Shown: positions 17,624 through 26,629, counted from the stretch's first letter. The stretch is 45,106 nt of DNA from Bacteroidales bacterium (GCA_017935575.1 JAGBHI010000043.1:1-45106), one strand, 5' to 3'. Program-made: numbers and translations. The notes: generated from the letters alone by a model not told the origin.

Positions 17624-18292
17624 TTACGGTTTTACAATTGATGTATATATATTGGTTGCATTGGCATATTCTTTGAGCAAAGCAACTGTGTAATCAACTG
17701 CCTCTTGCAACCCTTCAACGCCTGAATATCCGTTGATTATTACAAATATATTTTTGGTATCATCAGATATTGATGTTCTTACCTCATCGCTTGTAGGAGT
17801 TCCTATTCCGCCGATTTCATCGCGATAAACAGGCAAACCTTCAATATTTAACAACCCGCGTCCGATACCCTCAAATTTTTCATCTTTTTCACCCACTCCG
17901 AGAGTAGGAGTTCCTGCGATTTTATCGTTATCAAAACCTCCTATTGAATAACCTGTTTTTAACGATACTAAATTTATCAAATCAACAAGAGTGGAAATTT
18001 TATATAATTCATTCCCATTAACAACCCTTCGCATTAACGACTCTGCCGAGGGTCGATATCTGTTAGGATCTTTACCTGCAATCTTATATGCCCTGCGTGT
18101 TGCATTTATGGCAGGTATTGATTTTATATCAGACAAACTATAATTAGATATATTATTTTTGATTATATCGTCAATCTCCTGCCATAAATCGGCATTATAC
18201 GAACTATTCTGTACCGATGCATATATCACACCGGCACAATAGTCTGTAAAAAGTGATTTAGCATAATCAGAAATAAGAACCTCTTTTGCCAT
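17624..18292 (-). CDS. B3/B4 tRNA-binding-domain protein
   Basis: A 222-aa stand-alone version of the B3/B4 domain of phenylalanyl-tRNA synthetase beta. Visible are NATRRAYKIAGKDPNRYRPSAESLMRRV, a strongly conserved block, then STLVDLINLVSLKTGYSIGGFD and GEGIGRG-like EGIGRGLLNIEGLPVYRDEIGGIGTPTSDE. In the synthetase this domain edits mischarged Tyr-tRNA(Phe); free-standing forms may act in trans editing or have other roles, which is inference. It lies 2 bp after gldH and is probably the last gene of the rny-ricT-gldH transcript. Confidence 0.85.
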   Translation of the reverse strand: MAKEVLISDYAKSLFTDYCAGVIYASVQNSSYNADLWQEIDDIIKNNISNYSLSDIKSIPAINATRRAYKIAGKDPNRYRPSAESLMRRVVNGNELYKISTLVDLINLVSLKTGYSIGGFDNDKIAGTPTLGVGEKDEKFEGIGRGLLNIEGLPVYRDEIGGIGTPTSDEVRTSISDDTKNIFVIINGYSGVEGLQEAVDYTVALLKEYANATNIYTSIVKP

Positions 18293-18294
18293 TA

Positions 18295-18777
18295 TTAATT
18301 ATCGTTTTTACGATTAATTCTTAACCCCACTCGTTCAATAGAGCCTATTGGATTATCTCTCATACCCTGCTTAATAGTTATGCGGTATAATCCTTCTTGT
18401 TCAAAGTTATAATCTCGTTTATATTCTACCCTTTGCTGATAAGTTGTACCCCACCCGTCGCCTAACCATTTACCATATTTATCGGCAAGCTGAACATTTA
18501 TTGTATCGGCGAATAGCTCTTTAAGCGTATCTGAGATTGAGATAAAAAGATATAAATTACTATACGGATATTCTCCATTGTAGTTCAAATCTATGTCAAT
18601 ACCACATTGAGATGAAACAGAGTCAATCTCAAACTCAAAATTCAAGAGAGAGTCTCTCTCCCAGCCCTCTGAAGGCAATGTGTGAAATGTATGATATATT
18701 GTATCTCTACTACAAGAAGAAGATAGCAACACTATTAGTGCTGCTATACTCCACTTTGTTATTTTATTCTTTGTCAT
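18295..18777 (-). CDS. gldH: Gliding motility/T9SS-associated lipoprotein GldH
   Basis: A 160-aa lipoprotein with lipobox LLSSSC and the GldH pattern: YHTFHTLPSEGWERDSLLNFEFEID near the N-terminus, YPYSNLYLFISI, GDGWGTTYQQRVEYK, and IKQGMRDNPIGSIERVGLRI. GldH is required for gliding in Flavobacterium and occurs in non-gliding Bacteroidales with T9SS. Start is ATG 18777 (ATG 18780 is adjacent and in frame); a longer upstream reading lies inside the neighbouring gene. The start overlaps the end of the PSP1 gene by 14 bp, implying translational coupling. Confidence 0.86.
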   Translation of the reverse strand: MTKNKITKWSIAALIVLLSSSCSRDTIYHTFHTLPSEGWERDSLLNFEFEIDSVSSQCGIDIDLNYNGEYPYSNLYLFISISDTLKELFADTINVQLADKYGKWLGDGWGTTYQQRVEYKRDYNFEQEGLYRITIKQGMRDNPIGSIERVGLRINRKNDN

Positions 18778-19936
18778 CATTCTTTCGTTTATCACCTCCG
18801 TGATGTCTGTTACCGTTACGGCGGAACTTATTATTTTTTCCGTTGTTTCCGTTTTTCTTTCGAGCTCCTTTGTCAAAGCGAGTCAAACTGTCTTGTCCTA
18901 CAACATCTTTAAACTCTTTCTTCTCCTCTTTAACAGGTTCTCTATTATCAAGAGATTGAGGTTTGTATCCTCGTTTATTCATTGATATTACCTCAAAAGC
19001 ACGAGAAGCAGATATCGTTACCAAATTCGCAGGTATCTCCTTGCTTGTTGAGTATGTTATCTCGCCTTTAAAGATATCGGTTTTAAAGTGATAATACTCT
19101 CCATCAAGAGTCTCTAAAACAATCTCTCTTGAGGGCATTCGTTTTGAGCCTTCAACATAAGCGTCAACCTCATAGTTTATGCAACATTTCAGTTTGGCAC
19201 ACTGACCTGCCAACTTTTGAGGATTAAGTGAGATGTCTTGATAACGCGCCGCACTTGTTGAGACAGAGATAAAACTTGACATCCATGACGAACAGCACAA
19301 TTGTCTTCCACAAGGGCCAATACCGCCAATACGTCCTGCCTCTTGACGTGCTCCTATCTGTTTCATCTCTATTCTCACCCTAAATGCCTCTGCCAAAACT
19401 TTTATAAGTTGGCGAAAATCGACTCTGTCATCGGCTATATAGTAAAAAATAGCTTTTGCTCCATCTCCCTGATACTCGACATCACCAATTTTCATATTGA
19501 GGTTCAAGTCCTCAGCTATCTTACGAGCTCTAAGCATTGTCGAGTGCTCTAACGATTTAGCCTCTTGCCATTTTTGAATATCAGCTTCTTTAGCCTTCCG
19601 GTAAATTCGTTTTATCTCCTGATCACTCTTGAAACCCGATTTTTTCATTTGGCATATTACAAGAGGACCTGTTAGAGTTACCTCTCCAATATCATGTCCG
19701 GGGCTACTCTCCACTGCCACCATATCTCCTTTTGAGAGGTCAAGGTTTAAAGAGTTTATATAATATCCCTTACGCGTATTCTTAAATTGAACCTCAACCA
19801 TGTTACACTGTTTACTGCCAACAACAGGCACATCAGCCAACCAGTCGAAAGTCTCTAATTTATTACGACCGTAACGTTTTGTATTGACAACAGGAGCTTC
19901 GTTATCTTTTGTATTATTTCCCTGATTGTTGTCCAT
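18764..19936 (-). CDS. ricT: PSP1-domain protein, RicT-like
   Basis: A 390-aa protein with the PSP1 C-terminal domain in its middle: EVQFKNTRKGYYIN and MVAVESSPGHDIGEVTLTG early, then VDFRQLIKVLAEAFRVRIEMKQIGARQEA. Cysteine motifs CGRQLCC (about 209-215) and CAKLKCCINYE (about 239-250) match those of RicT/YaaT. In Bacillus, RicT forms a Fe-S complex with RicA and RicF that steers RNase Y. Here it is 21 bp downstream of rny, which supports the same partnership. No RicA or RicF is seen. A basic Lys/Asn/Gly-rich tail (about 350-390) with NGKNNKFRRNGNRHHGG is likely disordered and may bind RNA. gldH overlaps its end. Confidence 0.85.
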   Translation of the reverse strand: MDNNQGNNTKDNEAPVVNTKRYGRNKLETFDWLADVPVVGSKQCNMVEVQFKNTRKGYYINSLNLDLSKGDMVAVESSPGHDIGEVTLTGPLVICQMKKSGFKSDQEIKRIYRKAKEADIQKWQEAKSLEHSTMLRARKIAEDLNLNMKIGDVEYQGDGAKAIFYYIADDRVDFRQLIKVLAEAFRVRIEMKQIGARQEAGRIGGIGPCGRQLCCSSWMSSFISVSTSAARYQDISLNPQKLAGQCAKLKCCINYEVDAYVEGSKRMPSREIVLETLDGEYYHFKTDIFKGEITYSTSKEIPANLVTISASRAFEVISMNKRGYKPQSLDNREPVKEEKKEFKDVVGQDSLTRFDKGARKKNGNNGKNNKFRRNGNRHHGGDKRKNDDKE

Positions 19937-19957
19937 TTTTTCTTGTGTTATAGTTAA

Positions 19958-21493
19958 TTACTTAGCGTAACTTACTGCACGAGTTTCACGAATTACGGTA
20001 ATTTTAACTTGTCCGGGATATGTCATCTCGTCTTGTATGCGTTTTGCTATTTCAGCCGACAAATTCTCTGTTTCAACATCATTTATCTTATCTGCGCCAA
20101 CAACAACACGCAATTCACGTCCTGCTTGAATTGCATACGTTTTTGTAACACCGGGATAAGATAAAGCCAACTGCTCAAGATCATTTAGACGTTTAATGTA
20201 TGCTTCAACTATTTCACGGCGTGCTCCTGGGCGTGCTCCTGATATAGCGTCACAAACTTGTACTATGGGAGCAAGAAGAGAGGTCATCTCCATCTCATCA
20301 TGGTGAGCTCCAACTGCATTACAAATATCGGGTGTCTCCTTATACTTCTCAAGGAGTTTCATACCTAATAATGCGTGTGGCAATTCGGGTTCATCATCGG
20401 GTACTTTACCTATGTCATGCAATAGTCCGGCACGTTTTGCTTTTTTGGGATTTAAACCAAGCTCACTTGCCATTACAGCACACAAGTTCGCTGTTTCGCG
20501 AGAGTGTTGGAGTAGGTTCTGACCATATGATGAACGATATTTCATTTTACCAACCAAACGTATAAGCTCTGGGTGTAATCCATGAATTCCCAAATCAATT
20601 GCAGTACGTTTTCCTGTTTCAATTATCTCATCTTCAATTTGCTTACGAACTTTAGCTACAACCTCCTCAATACGTGCAGGGTGAATGCGTCCATCAGTAA
20701 CAAGTTGATGAAGAGCCAAACGTGCAATCTCACGACGTACAGGATCAAATCCTGATAAGACAATAGCTTCAGGAGTATCATCAACAATTATTTCAATACC
20801 TGTTGCAGCCTCAAGAGCTCGGATATTCCGTCCCTCACGACCAATGATACGTCCCTTCATCTCGTCAGACTCAATATGGAATACTGTTACTGCATTCTCA
20901 ATAGTTGTTTCTGTCGCCACACGTTGGATTGTTTGAACAACAATTCTTTTAGCCTCTTTATTGGCAGTAAGTTTTGCTTCGTCCATAATATCGTTTATGT
21001 ATGAAGCAGCCTGTGTCTTTGCTTCGTCTTTAAGTGTCTCAACCAAACGCTCTTTTGCCTCTTCTGCCGATAGGCCTGATAGTTTCTCTAATTTCTCAAC
21101 TTGTGCGCGATATATTTTATCAACCTCTGTTTTCTTTTTCTCGACCAACTCTAATTGAGAATCCAAATTTGCTCTTTGAGTCTCTACTTCACTTTTTTTA
21201 CGTTGCAACTCTTGTTGTTGCTGATTTAGTTGAGACTCTCTTTGTTGTGCTTTAGACTCTGCCGATTGAAGTTTTGAATAACGAGCATTTATCTGTTGCT
21301 CCATCTCTGACTTCATTTGAATACATTTCTCCTTTGTCTCAAGCATTTTAGTTCTCTTCATAGCCTCTGCCTCTTTGCGAGCATCTTCTATGATATTTTT
21401 GGCACGGGTACGAAGTATTACTTGTGTAAACAATAATACCACTGCAGCTCCTGCGACAATACCTATAACTGCCATTATAATACTATTATCCAT
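19958..21493 (-). CDS. rny: Ribonuclease Y
   Basis: RNase Y is a membrane-anchored endoribonuclease that starts mRNA decay. The 511-aa protein has an N-terminal membrane segment (about 5-25), a long charged coiled coil (about 30-190), a KH domain ([27 protein letters not shown], about 210-240), and an HD domain with the metal-binding [10 protein letters not shown] near residue 358. The C-terminal [21 protein letters not shown] is the typical family end. Order and length are standard. It sits between zapA and the PSP1 gene, with a strong hairpin in the zapA-rny gap. Confidence 0.95.
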   Translation of the reverse strand: MDNSIIMAVIGIVAGAAVVLLFTQVILRTRAKNIIEDARKEAEAMKRTKMLETKEKCIQMKSEMEQQINARYSKLQSAESKAQQRESQLNQQQQELQRKKSEVETQRANLDSQLELVEKKKTEVDKIYRAQVEKLEKLSGLSAEEAKERLVETLKDEAKTQAASYINDIMDEAKLTANKEAKRIVVQTIQRVATETTIENAVTVFHIESDEMKGRIIGREGRNIRALEAATGIEIIVDDTPEAIVLSGFDPVRREIARLALHQLVTDGRIHPARIEEVVAKVRKQIEDEIIETGKRTAIDLGIHGLHPELIRLVGKMKYRSSYGQNLLQHSRETANLCAVMASELGLNPKKAKRAGLLHDIGKVPDDEPELPHALLGMKLLEKYKETPDICNAVGAHHDEMEMTSLLAPIVQVCDAISGARPGARREIVEAYIKRLNDLEQLALSYPGVTKTYAIQAGRELRVVVGADKINDVETENLSAEIAKRIQDEMTYPGQVKITVIRETRAVSYAK

Positions 21494-21515
21494 ATTGTTT
21501 ATAAATTAATTATTA

Positions 21516-21561
21516 ATAAAAATGCACCACGCCATAGGCATTTACTGCCTTGGTGTAGTGC
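21516..21561 (-). terminator. Hairpin terminator or attenuator between zapA and rny
   Basis: On the minus strand a stem of about 15-16 bp (arms 21524-21540 and 21545-21561, two G-U pairs and one bulge) is followed by ATTTTTATT. It has the form of an intrinsic terminator, yet lies only about 23 bp before rny and no clear promoter follows it. It may be a partial terminator/attenuator or a processing site. Confidence 0.65.
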
Positions 21562-21590
21562 GGTATATTTTTTATATTTACGTTATTATC

Positions 21591-21881
21591 TTACTCTTGG
21601 TCTTTTGGCAACAGAGCCTCAACCTCATCACTTATTTCAGATAGAATCTTCATATCGTGCATATGCGCATCGTTTAAGACTTGTAGTCGCAACGACATAT
21701 AAAATGCTGCCTGCGCAAGTATGTATGATTCGTCTGCATTAGGATTTTTACGGGTATAATCAGCTATTTTCGTATTTAACTGATCTGCCGCTTTTCGGTA
21801 AATCTCCTCGTCCTTACGAGGGACATTCAGAGAGAACCGTTTCCCTGCAATTGATATTGTTATACGTAATACTTCTTCCAT
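21591..21881 (-). CDS. zapA: Cell division protein ZapA
   Basis: A 96-aa ZapA. The N-terminal strand part (VLRITISIAGKRFSLNVPRKDEEIYRKAADQLNTKI) is the FtsZ-binding head, and the C-terminal helix (about 48-90) forms the coiled-coil tetramer. Family knowledge: it bundles FtsZ filaments at the Z ring. It lies 11 bp after the coiled-coil gene on the same strand; together they resemble a ZapA/ZapB-like pair. Confidence 0.88.
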   Translation of the reverse strand: MEEVLRITISIAGKRFSLNVPRKDEEIYRKAADQLNTKIADYTRKNPNADESYILAQAAFYMSLRLQVLNDAHMHDMKILSEISDEVEALLPKDQE

Positions 21882-21892
21882 AGCATCTAAAA

Positions 21893-22210
21893 CTATTCGT
21901 TAAGTAATGAGATGCATTTGTCAATTTCCCGCACTAACCTATTTACCCTTAATCGGGCGCTCTTGGTATCGCCTTCATTTGCAATAAATCCTCGAGCTGC
22001 GATTAGTCTCTGTTGTTCGGATTCAACATCGTTAAGTCTCTTTCTCGATTGAGCAATTTCTGTTTTTAGTTGTTCAATCTCAGCTTTTAAATCAGCTAAT
22101 TGAGAGATGGCTTCACTCTTTTCCTTCTCTGATTGACGATACAATTTTGTCAATTGCACAACATTATCTCGCAATCGTTCAATCACATTAGGTTTTACTT
22201 CTTCTGCCAT
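21893..22210 (-). CDS. Coiled-coil protein, ZapB-like
   Basis: A 105-aa protein, almost entirely helical. A heptad-rich segment from about 12 to 72 (LRDNVVQLTKLYRQSEKEK, LADLKAEIEQLKTEIAQSRKRLNDVESEQQRL) is followed by a short C-terminal helix with RLRVNRLVREIDKCISLLNE. Its position just upstream of zapA suggests a division-related partner, which is inference. Start at ATG 22210 (MAEEVKPN) is preferred over an upstream ATG at 22231, which would sit on the -7 box region of the mapped promoter. Confidence 0.72.
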   Translation of the reverse strand: MAEEVKPNVIERLRDNVVQLTKLYRQSEKEKSEAISQLADLKAEIEQLKTEIAQSRKRLNDVESEQQRLIAARGFIANEGDTKSARLRVNRLVREIDKCISLLNE

Positions 22211-22228
22211 AATATCCGAATAGTTACA

Positions 22229-22260
22229 CAAATATAGTGTTTAAATCGGAACTTCCCAAA
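22229..22260 (-). promoter_or_regulatory. Promoter of the zap-rny-ricT-gldH transcript
   Basis: Minus-strand TTTG (complement of 22257-22260), exactly 20 bp, then TATATTTG (complement of 22229-22236). It lies about 19 bp before ATG 22210 and excludes the ATG at 22231. Confidence 0.85.
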
Positions 22261-22328
22261 TAATAGATAAAAATATTTTTACAATATGGGCAGAGCAGAT
22301 ATTTTTTTAGGAGAAGCAAATATCTATT

Positions 22329-24254
22329 TTATCTGTTATTCTCAAGCCCTTTTCTTAGGAACTTTTTGAAGTCAGCAATATTCTCGTTGTAGCTGTACGG
22401 AGAGGTCAATGGTTTACCATCAGGCGACAACAACAGATAATATGGCTGTGCATTTGCCCCAAATTTATAACGTTGCAAATAACTCCATTTATCACCAACG
22501 GTTTTAAGAGTTACATTTTTACCATATTCTTTAACCCTTATAGGTTCTGCAAGTGGAGTTTTATCGTCAACTGTAAGGGTTACAAAGACATACTCATTAT
22601 CCAATATATCTTTCACCCCTGTATCGGTAAATACAGAAGCCTCCATCTTACGGCAATTTACGCACCCATATCCTGTAAAATCAATAAAGAGAGGTTTGTT
22701 GTGTTGTTTTGAATATTTTAATGCCTCATCAAAATCATCAAACATTACACCCTCCTCGCCACTATATAAATCAAAATACTGAGTACTCATTGGGGGTGCA
22801 AATGCCGAAATAGCTTTCAGAGGCGCACCCCATAAGCCGGGAATCATATATATTGAGAACGCCAACGGTATAATAGCCAAAAAGAGACGTGTAACCGAAA
22901 GATATTTGGGTTTAATATCGTGTTTGAATTGTATCACTCCCAAAAGATACAACCCCAACAAAAAGAATATCACTATCCATAATGTAAGGAATGTTTCGCG
23001 TGGAAGTATTCCCCAGCCGTATGCCAAATCGGCAACAGACAAAAATTTTAGAGCCAATGCCAACTCAATAAAAGCCAACACTACCTTTATGGTATTAAGC
23101 CAACCTCCCGAACGTGGTAACGACTTTATTATTGTTGGAAATATTGCAAAGAGAGCAAAAGGTATTGCAAGAGCAAGAGCAAAAGCAAACATTCCTACAG
23201 CAGGGCCTATTGTTACCCCCGACGATGCAGCCTCAACCAACAGAGTTCCTATAATTGGTCCTGTACACGAAAACGACACTAACGCCAATGTAAAAGCCAT
23301 TAGCAATATACTTATAAAGCCTGTTGTGGCATCGGCTTTTGCATCAAGTTTTGTTGTCCATGAAGCGGGGAGTGTAAGTTCAAAAGCCCCAAAAAATGAT
23401 GCAGCGAAGAGTAATAACAAAAGGAAAAAGAATATATTAAACCACGCATTTGTTGAAAGGTTATTCAGTGCACTTGCTCCAAATATTGTGGTTATAACCA
23501 ATCCCAATGCAACATATATGATAATTATAGCCAAACCATACAAAAAGGCATTTTTTATTGCCTTTTTGCGACTACCGCTATGCTTTATAAAAAAACTTAC
23601 AGTCATAGGCATCATGGGCCATACGCATGGAGTAAGCAGAGCCAAAAGACCTCCTATAAAACCTGCTATAAATATATACAGCAATGAACTGTTTTGGGTA
23701 GTCGTCCCTTCAAATGCCTTCAACTCCTCAATTACAGGCTGCCATGAGGCTGGATTGTATATAGAACTTGAAGAGTTAAAATTTGCCTGCTTTACTTCAG
23801 GTAAAACTTCTGCAAAAAAGTTAAAGTTATAATTTGTGGGTGGAAGGCAAGTTTCATCGTTACAAGCCATATATCTGACAGCTCCTGATATTTTATAATC
23901 GTCAGGAGTTATGAGCTTTACTCTTTGAGTAAATTTAACCTCATTTTTAAACCAGCCAAGCACCAACTCAAAGAGTGGCGAATAGCTCTCAACAGGAGCG
24001 ACATTAGGTTTAATTGCGCCCTCTAATTGTACACCCTCCAATAACTCATACTCTACGGTTGTAGCAATAGGTCCACCCTCTGGAAGAACATTTGAATAGA
24101 GATGCCAACCTTTATCTATCTTTGCTGTAAATGATAACTCTAATTGGTCTTCTCCAATCTTTTTTTGAGAAACGCTCCACTTTACCGGCTCAACTATCTG
24201 TGCAGGCAATAGTGTTGCCAATATCCACATTAATATAAATATTCTGAACTTCAT
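22329..24254 (-). CDS. dsbD: Thiol:disulfide interchange protein DsbD
   Basis: A 641-aa inner-membrane protein that passes electrons from cytosolic thioredoxin to periplasmic thiols. It has a signal peptide, an N-terminal periplasmic DsbD-alpha-like domain (about 20-170, with CNDETCLPP), eight hydrophobic segments (about 190-490) including TPCVWPMMP and SCTGPIIGTLL with the two membrane cysteines, and a C-terminal thioredoxin domain with DFTGYGCVNC (about 523-532). All cysteine pairs of the relay are present. A -7-like TATCTTCG lies upstream on the minus strand (24283-24290). The exported CPPC thioredoxin (13499-13891) is a plausible client. Confidence 0.93.
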   Translation of the reverse strand: MKFRIFILMWILATLLPAQIVEPVKWSVSQKKIGEDQLELSFTAKIDKGWHLYSNVLPEGGPIATTVEYELLEGVQLEGAIKPNVAPVESYSPLFELVLGWFKNEVKFTQRVKLITPDDYKISGAVRYMACNDETCLPPTNYNFNFFAEVLPEVKQANFNSSSSIYNPASWQPVIEELKAFEGTTTQNSSLLYIFIAGFIGGLLALLTPCVWPMMPMTVSFFIKHSGSRKKAIKNAFLYGLAIIIIYVALGLVITTIFGASALNNLSTNAWFNIFFFLLLLLFAASFFGAFELTLPASWTTKLDAKADATTGFISILLMAFTLALVSFSCTGPIIGTLLVEAASSGVTIGPAVGMFAFALALAIPFALFAIFPTIIKSLPRSGGWLNTIKVVLAFIELALALKFLSVADLAYGWGILPRETFLTLWIVIFFLLGLYLLGVIQFKHDIKPKYLSVTRLFLAIIPLAFSIYMIPGLWGAPLKAISAFAPPMSTQYFDLYSGEEGVMFDDFDEALKYSKQHNKPLFIDFTGYGCVNCRKMEASVFTDTGVKDILDNEYVFVTLTVDDKTPLAEPIRVKEYGKNVTLKTVGDKWSYLQRYKFGANAQPYYLLLSPDGKPLTSPYSYNENIADFKKFLRKGLENNR

Positions 24255-24841
24255 TGTTTTGTCATCTTTCTATTTAGTTTTGCGAAGATACTATTTTTAT
24301 TGATATAATGTTATCTTTTAGCACCTTTTAACGGGTTAGTTGTTAGTTTTTAGCTTTTAGCTTTCAGTTATTAGTATTATTGGGCTAATTAGACCAATTA
24401 TGAGTCATTTATGTTAACAGCTGATAGTTGATACCCCTACCCCCTGCGGAAGAGTTTTACTCCCTCCGTCGTGCAGAGTACTGATTTCCTCCGTCGCATA
24501 TGGGTACATGCTCCCCATACTGCGGTCGGATTAACATTCAGTTAATCCTATTTGCTAAGCAAATACCTTGTATACCCCATTTTTAGGCACAAATTGACAT
24601 TTAGTCAATTTTAATTACAATGTAATTATTTGCTAAAGCAAATACCTTGTATGCACGCTGTGTCCGCGGTTGTTAGTTTTTAGTTGTAAGGTGCTATGCA
24701 CACCTTAGTTTTTAGCAATAAAGGCTCTAACAACTGCGGACATAACGAAGGATACGTCAGCTCCCCTCACTTCTTATAATTATAACAATATATATTAGAT
24801 AGACGGATTTACTTTTGTGAGTAAATAAAAATAGGTTAATT
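24255..24841. repeat. Hairpin-rich intergenic repeat region
   Basis: This 587-bp stretch holds no gene. It contains two 9-bp units of the CCAATTAGN type (24385-24402), a TCCCTCCGTCGTGCAG motif (24461-24483) and a 42-bp module (24576-24617), the last two recurring inverted at 36041-36110. A 25/26-bp direct repeat (24549-24573 and 24627-24652) is present. Five short stem-loops lie in a row: 24528-24548, 24550-24564, 24592-24610, 24612-24628 and about 24628-24643. An 82-nt hairpin (24661-24676 with 24727-24742, inner stem 24688-24693 with 24701-24706) and several GTTAGTTTTTAG words complete it. A possible -7 box, TACTTTTG, lies at 24810-24817. Confidence 0.8.
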
Positions 24842-25963
24842 ATGAAAAATTCAGAATTAGTAAAAGATCCCGATAAAATATATTGGGACGAAGAAAATCA
24901 AGTGTACATGCAATATTCGCCTATCTCAGATAGGTTTTTGCCTAAAAAAATTTCAGTATGGGAAATAGAAGACGACAAATATAACCCTAAAAATCTCCCT
25001 AAATATAGTGCCGAAGTCGGCAAACGACCTCTTTATGATTTATATAAACAAGAGAAGAAGAGGGGAAACAATCAGTATATAAATTTGTATCCAATCTCTT
25101 TAAAAAGAGATGATAATTTATTATCCTCAATGTATAATAAATGTTCCGCTATTCCATATAATGTTAAAGAGAATAAAGAAGCAGAGCAAAATCCACAGAA
25201 ATTCGTTTACTCATCAAATAATAATACAGATAATGGATTAGAGGATAATAAGCAAAAAGGAATAATGGAAAACGATTATTCCGAAGATATTGACACCCTT
25301 GCTATAGGAGAGAAATATCCAGAATTGGGAAGAATTACCAATTTTAATTTATCGAAAAGTGTTCCCAAAGAGATGTGGCCTCATTTGGGAAAAACTACAG
25401 ATTATTTGACGGAGAACAAATATGGTAAAAATCTATTAGGTATATTACCCGATAAAGGATTACATTTTAAATATGATAAAAATTTACAAGTTCCCGGACG
25501 AGCAAAATGGCCCGAAAAAAGTATAACATTCTCTCAAATTGATCCTGAGTTATCTACACAAACAGAGGAATTATTTCATCAAGGGCAATATAATTTTTAT
25601 AACAGAAACGGCAAGCGAAGCAAAGATATTCCAGGAATGAATTTAGAAACTGAGGCAAAAGTTGGTGTTGATGTTATAAGACAAAGCTATTTCCCTAAAG
25701 GATCCGCTGAAGATCCGTTATTCTTTCCGGGAAATGAAATTTTTATGGGGAAAAACTTAAACAATAAATACAATAATAATTTATATAGAAAATATTGTGA
25801 AATGATAGAAAGAATTACTGAAAGTGGAAATTTCACGAAAGATAATCAAAATACATACAATGAGGTAGGCAATTCTATGCCACAGGAGAAAAGTATCCAC
25901 GATAGCAGAGCGTTTAACGACTCAATCCCTCCCGAAGTTCTATTGCATATCTTAAAAAAATAG
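24842..25963 (+). CDS. Unrecognised 373-aa protein with a zincin-like E-E-x-F-H-x-x-Q motif
   Basis: A 373-aa hydrophilic protein without a signal peptide or membrane segment; I do not recognise the family with certainty. Residues 1-140 are rich in Asn, Lys and Tyr and look poorly ordered. The part from about 150 on seems folded. It contains TEELFHQGQ (241-249: Glu242, Glu243, His246, Gln249) followed by MNLETEAK (266-273), a pattern similar to degenerate metallopeptidase-like domains seen in Bacteroidota polymorphic toxins; this likeness is from memory and unproven. It is followed 40 bp later by a small exported protein. AT content is higher than that of neighbours, suggesting transfer. Confidence 0.6.
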   Translation: MKNSELVKDPDKIYWDEENQVYMQYSPISDRFLPKKISVWEIEDDKYNPKNLPKYSAEVGKRPLYDLYKQEKKRGNNQYINLYPISLKRDDNLLSSMYNKCSAIPYNVKENKEAEQNPQKFVYSSNNNTDNGLEDNKQKGIMENDYSEDIDTLAIGEKYPELGRITNFNLSKSVPKEMWPHLGKTTDYLTENKYGKNLLGILPDKGLHFKYDKNLQVPGRAKWPEKSITFSQIDPELSTQTEELFHQGQYNFYNRNGKRSKDIPGMNLETEAKVGVDVIRQSYFPKGSAEDPLFFPGNEIFMGKNLNNKYNNNLYRKYCEMIERITESGNFTKDNQNTYNEVGNSMPQEKSIHDSRAFNDSIPPEVLLHILKK

Positions 25964-25973
25964 GATACTTTTA
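25956..25973 (+). repeat. 18-bp direct repeat, copy 1
   Basis: AAAAATAGGATACTTTTA here is identical to 26587-26604. Each copy lies just upstream of one of the two paralogous exported genes, so the repeat was probably duplicated with them. This copy also supplies the TAG stop of the 373-aa gene. Confidence 0.85.
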
Positions 25974-26003
25974 TACTCAAACTTTAAGATAAACTATATC
26001 ATT

Positions 26004-26579
26004 ATGAAAAGGATTGTTTTTGTTACTATGTTATTATTGATAGTAATATCTCAAACTGTCTTTGCTTCATCAAGTTCGGGACGTAATGAAACTTTTAGAA
26101 GAGGAGTCTTAGAATATACTATAGATTATACCGATTCTTCAAAACAAGAGGTAAAGGATTTTTGGGTATGGTATAAACCCGAAGAATATAAAGACCTTTT
26201 AGCCGATAAAGTTGCATACCGAGAGAACCTAAAAATTACAAACCAGAGAGCAAAAGATTTTATAGAAAATATTGAAAATCTATTTATAAAGGAATTAGGT
26301 TCTTCTAAAGTTTTTAATAAGAAAGGTTCTAGTAACATAAAAGCTATTATATATAGCGTACACATATCAACGGGACAAGTCTATTTAAGAGCTATTGTTT
26401 TTACTCGTGATGCTTACAATTTAATAACAGATGAGGATATCCTATCATTTGCAAGAAAGTTTAATAAAAACATCACATTAGATTTAAACGACAAGAATGA
26501 GATTGGAGAAAATGTAATGAAATTTTATAATGGACTCTATCTCTTTATTTCAAGTGTAATTTCAAGAGAAGAAAATTAG
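26004..26579 (+). CDS. Small exported protein, function unknown
   Basis: A 191-aa protein with a signal peptide (MKRIVFVTMLLLIVISQTVFA) and no lipobox Cys, so probably periplasmic or secreted. The segment 33-61 (RGVLEYTIDYTDSSKQEVKDFWVWYKPEE) is paralogous to residues 32-60 of the next gene, with 16 of 29 positions identical by eye. The C-terminal part is mixed alpha/beta by composition. Placed 40 bp after the 373-aa gene on the same strand, it may be its exported partner, for example an immunity or inhibitor protein; that is inference only. Confidence 0.65.
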   Translation: MKRIVFVTMLLLIVISQTVFASSSSGRNETFRRGVLEYTIDYTDSSKQEVKDFWVWYKPEEYKDLLADKVAYRENLKITNQRAKDFIENIENLFIKELGSSKVFNKKGSSNIKAIIYSVHISTGQVYLRAIVFTRDAYNLITDEDILSFARKFNKNITLDLNDKNEIGENVMKFYNGLYLFISSVISREEN

Positions 26580-26586
26580 CATAATT

Positions 26587-26604
26587 AAAAATAGGATACT
26601 TTTA
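26587..26604 (+). repeat. 18-bp direct repeat, copy 2
   Basis: Identical to 25956-25973 and placed about 26 bp before the truncated paralogue. TACTTTTA within it resembles a weak -7 box. Confidence 0.85.
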
Positions 26605-26629
26605 CCTTTTTAAAAGGAGTGTTTTTATT

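Noticed and set aside
21494..21590. 6S RNA gene between zapA and rny
   Set aside because: zapA neighbourhoods often hold 6S RNA, but this gap is only 97 bp, and its structure is a single hairpin with a T-tract, not the long open-bubble rod of about 180 nt.
22906..23832. A 308-aa open frame on the + strand opposite dsbD
   Set aside because: Its composition mirrors the antisense of membrane helices (many Asn, Lys, Ala), it has no recognisable motif, and dsbD on the other strand is unmistakable.
24549..24652. CRISPR array in the repeat-rich gap
   Set aside because: Only two copies of a 25/26-bp direct repeat, no regular spacers and no cas genes nearby.
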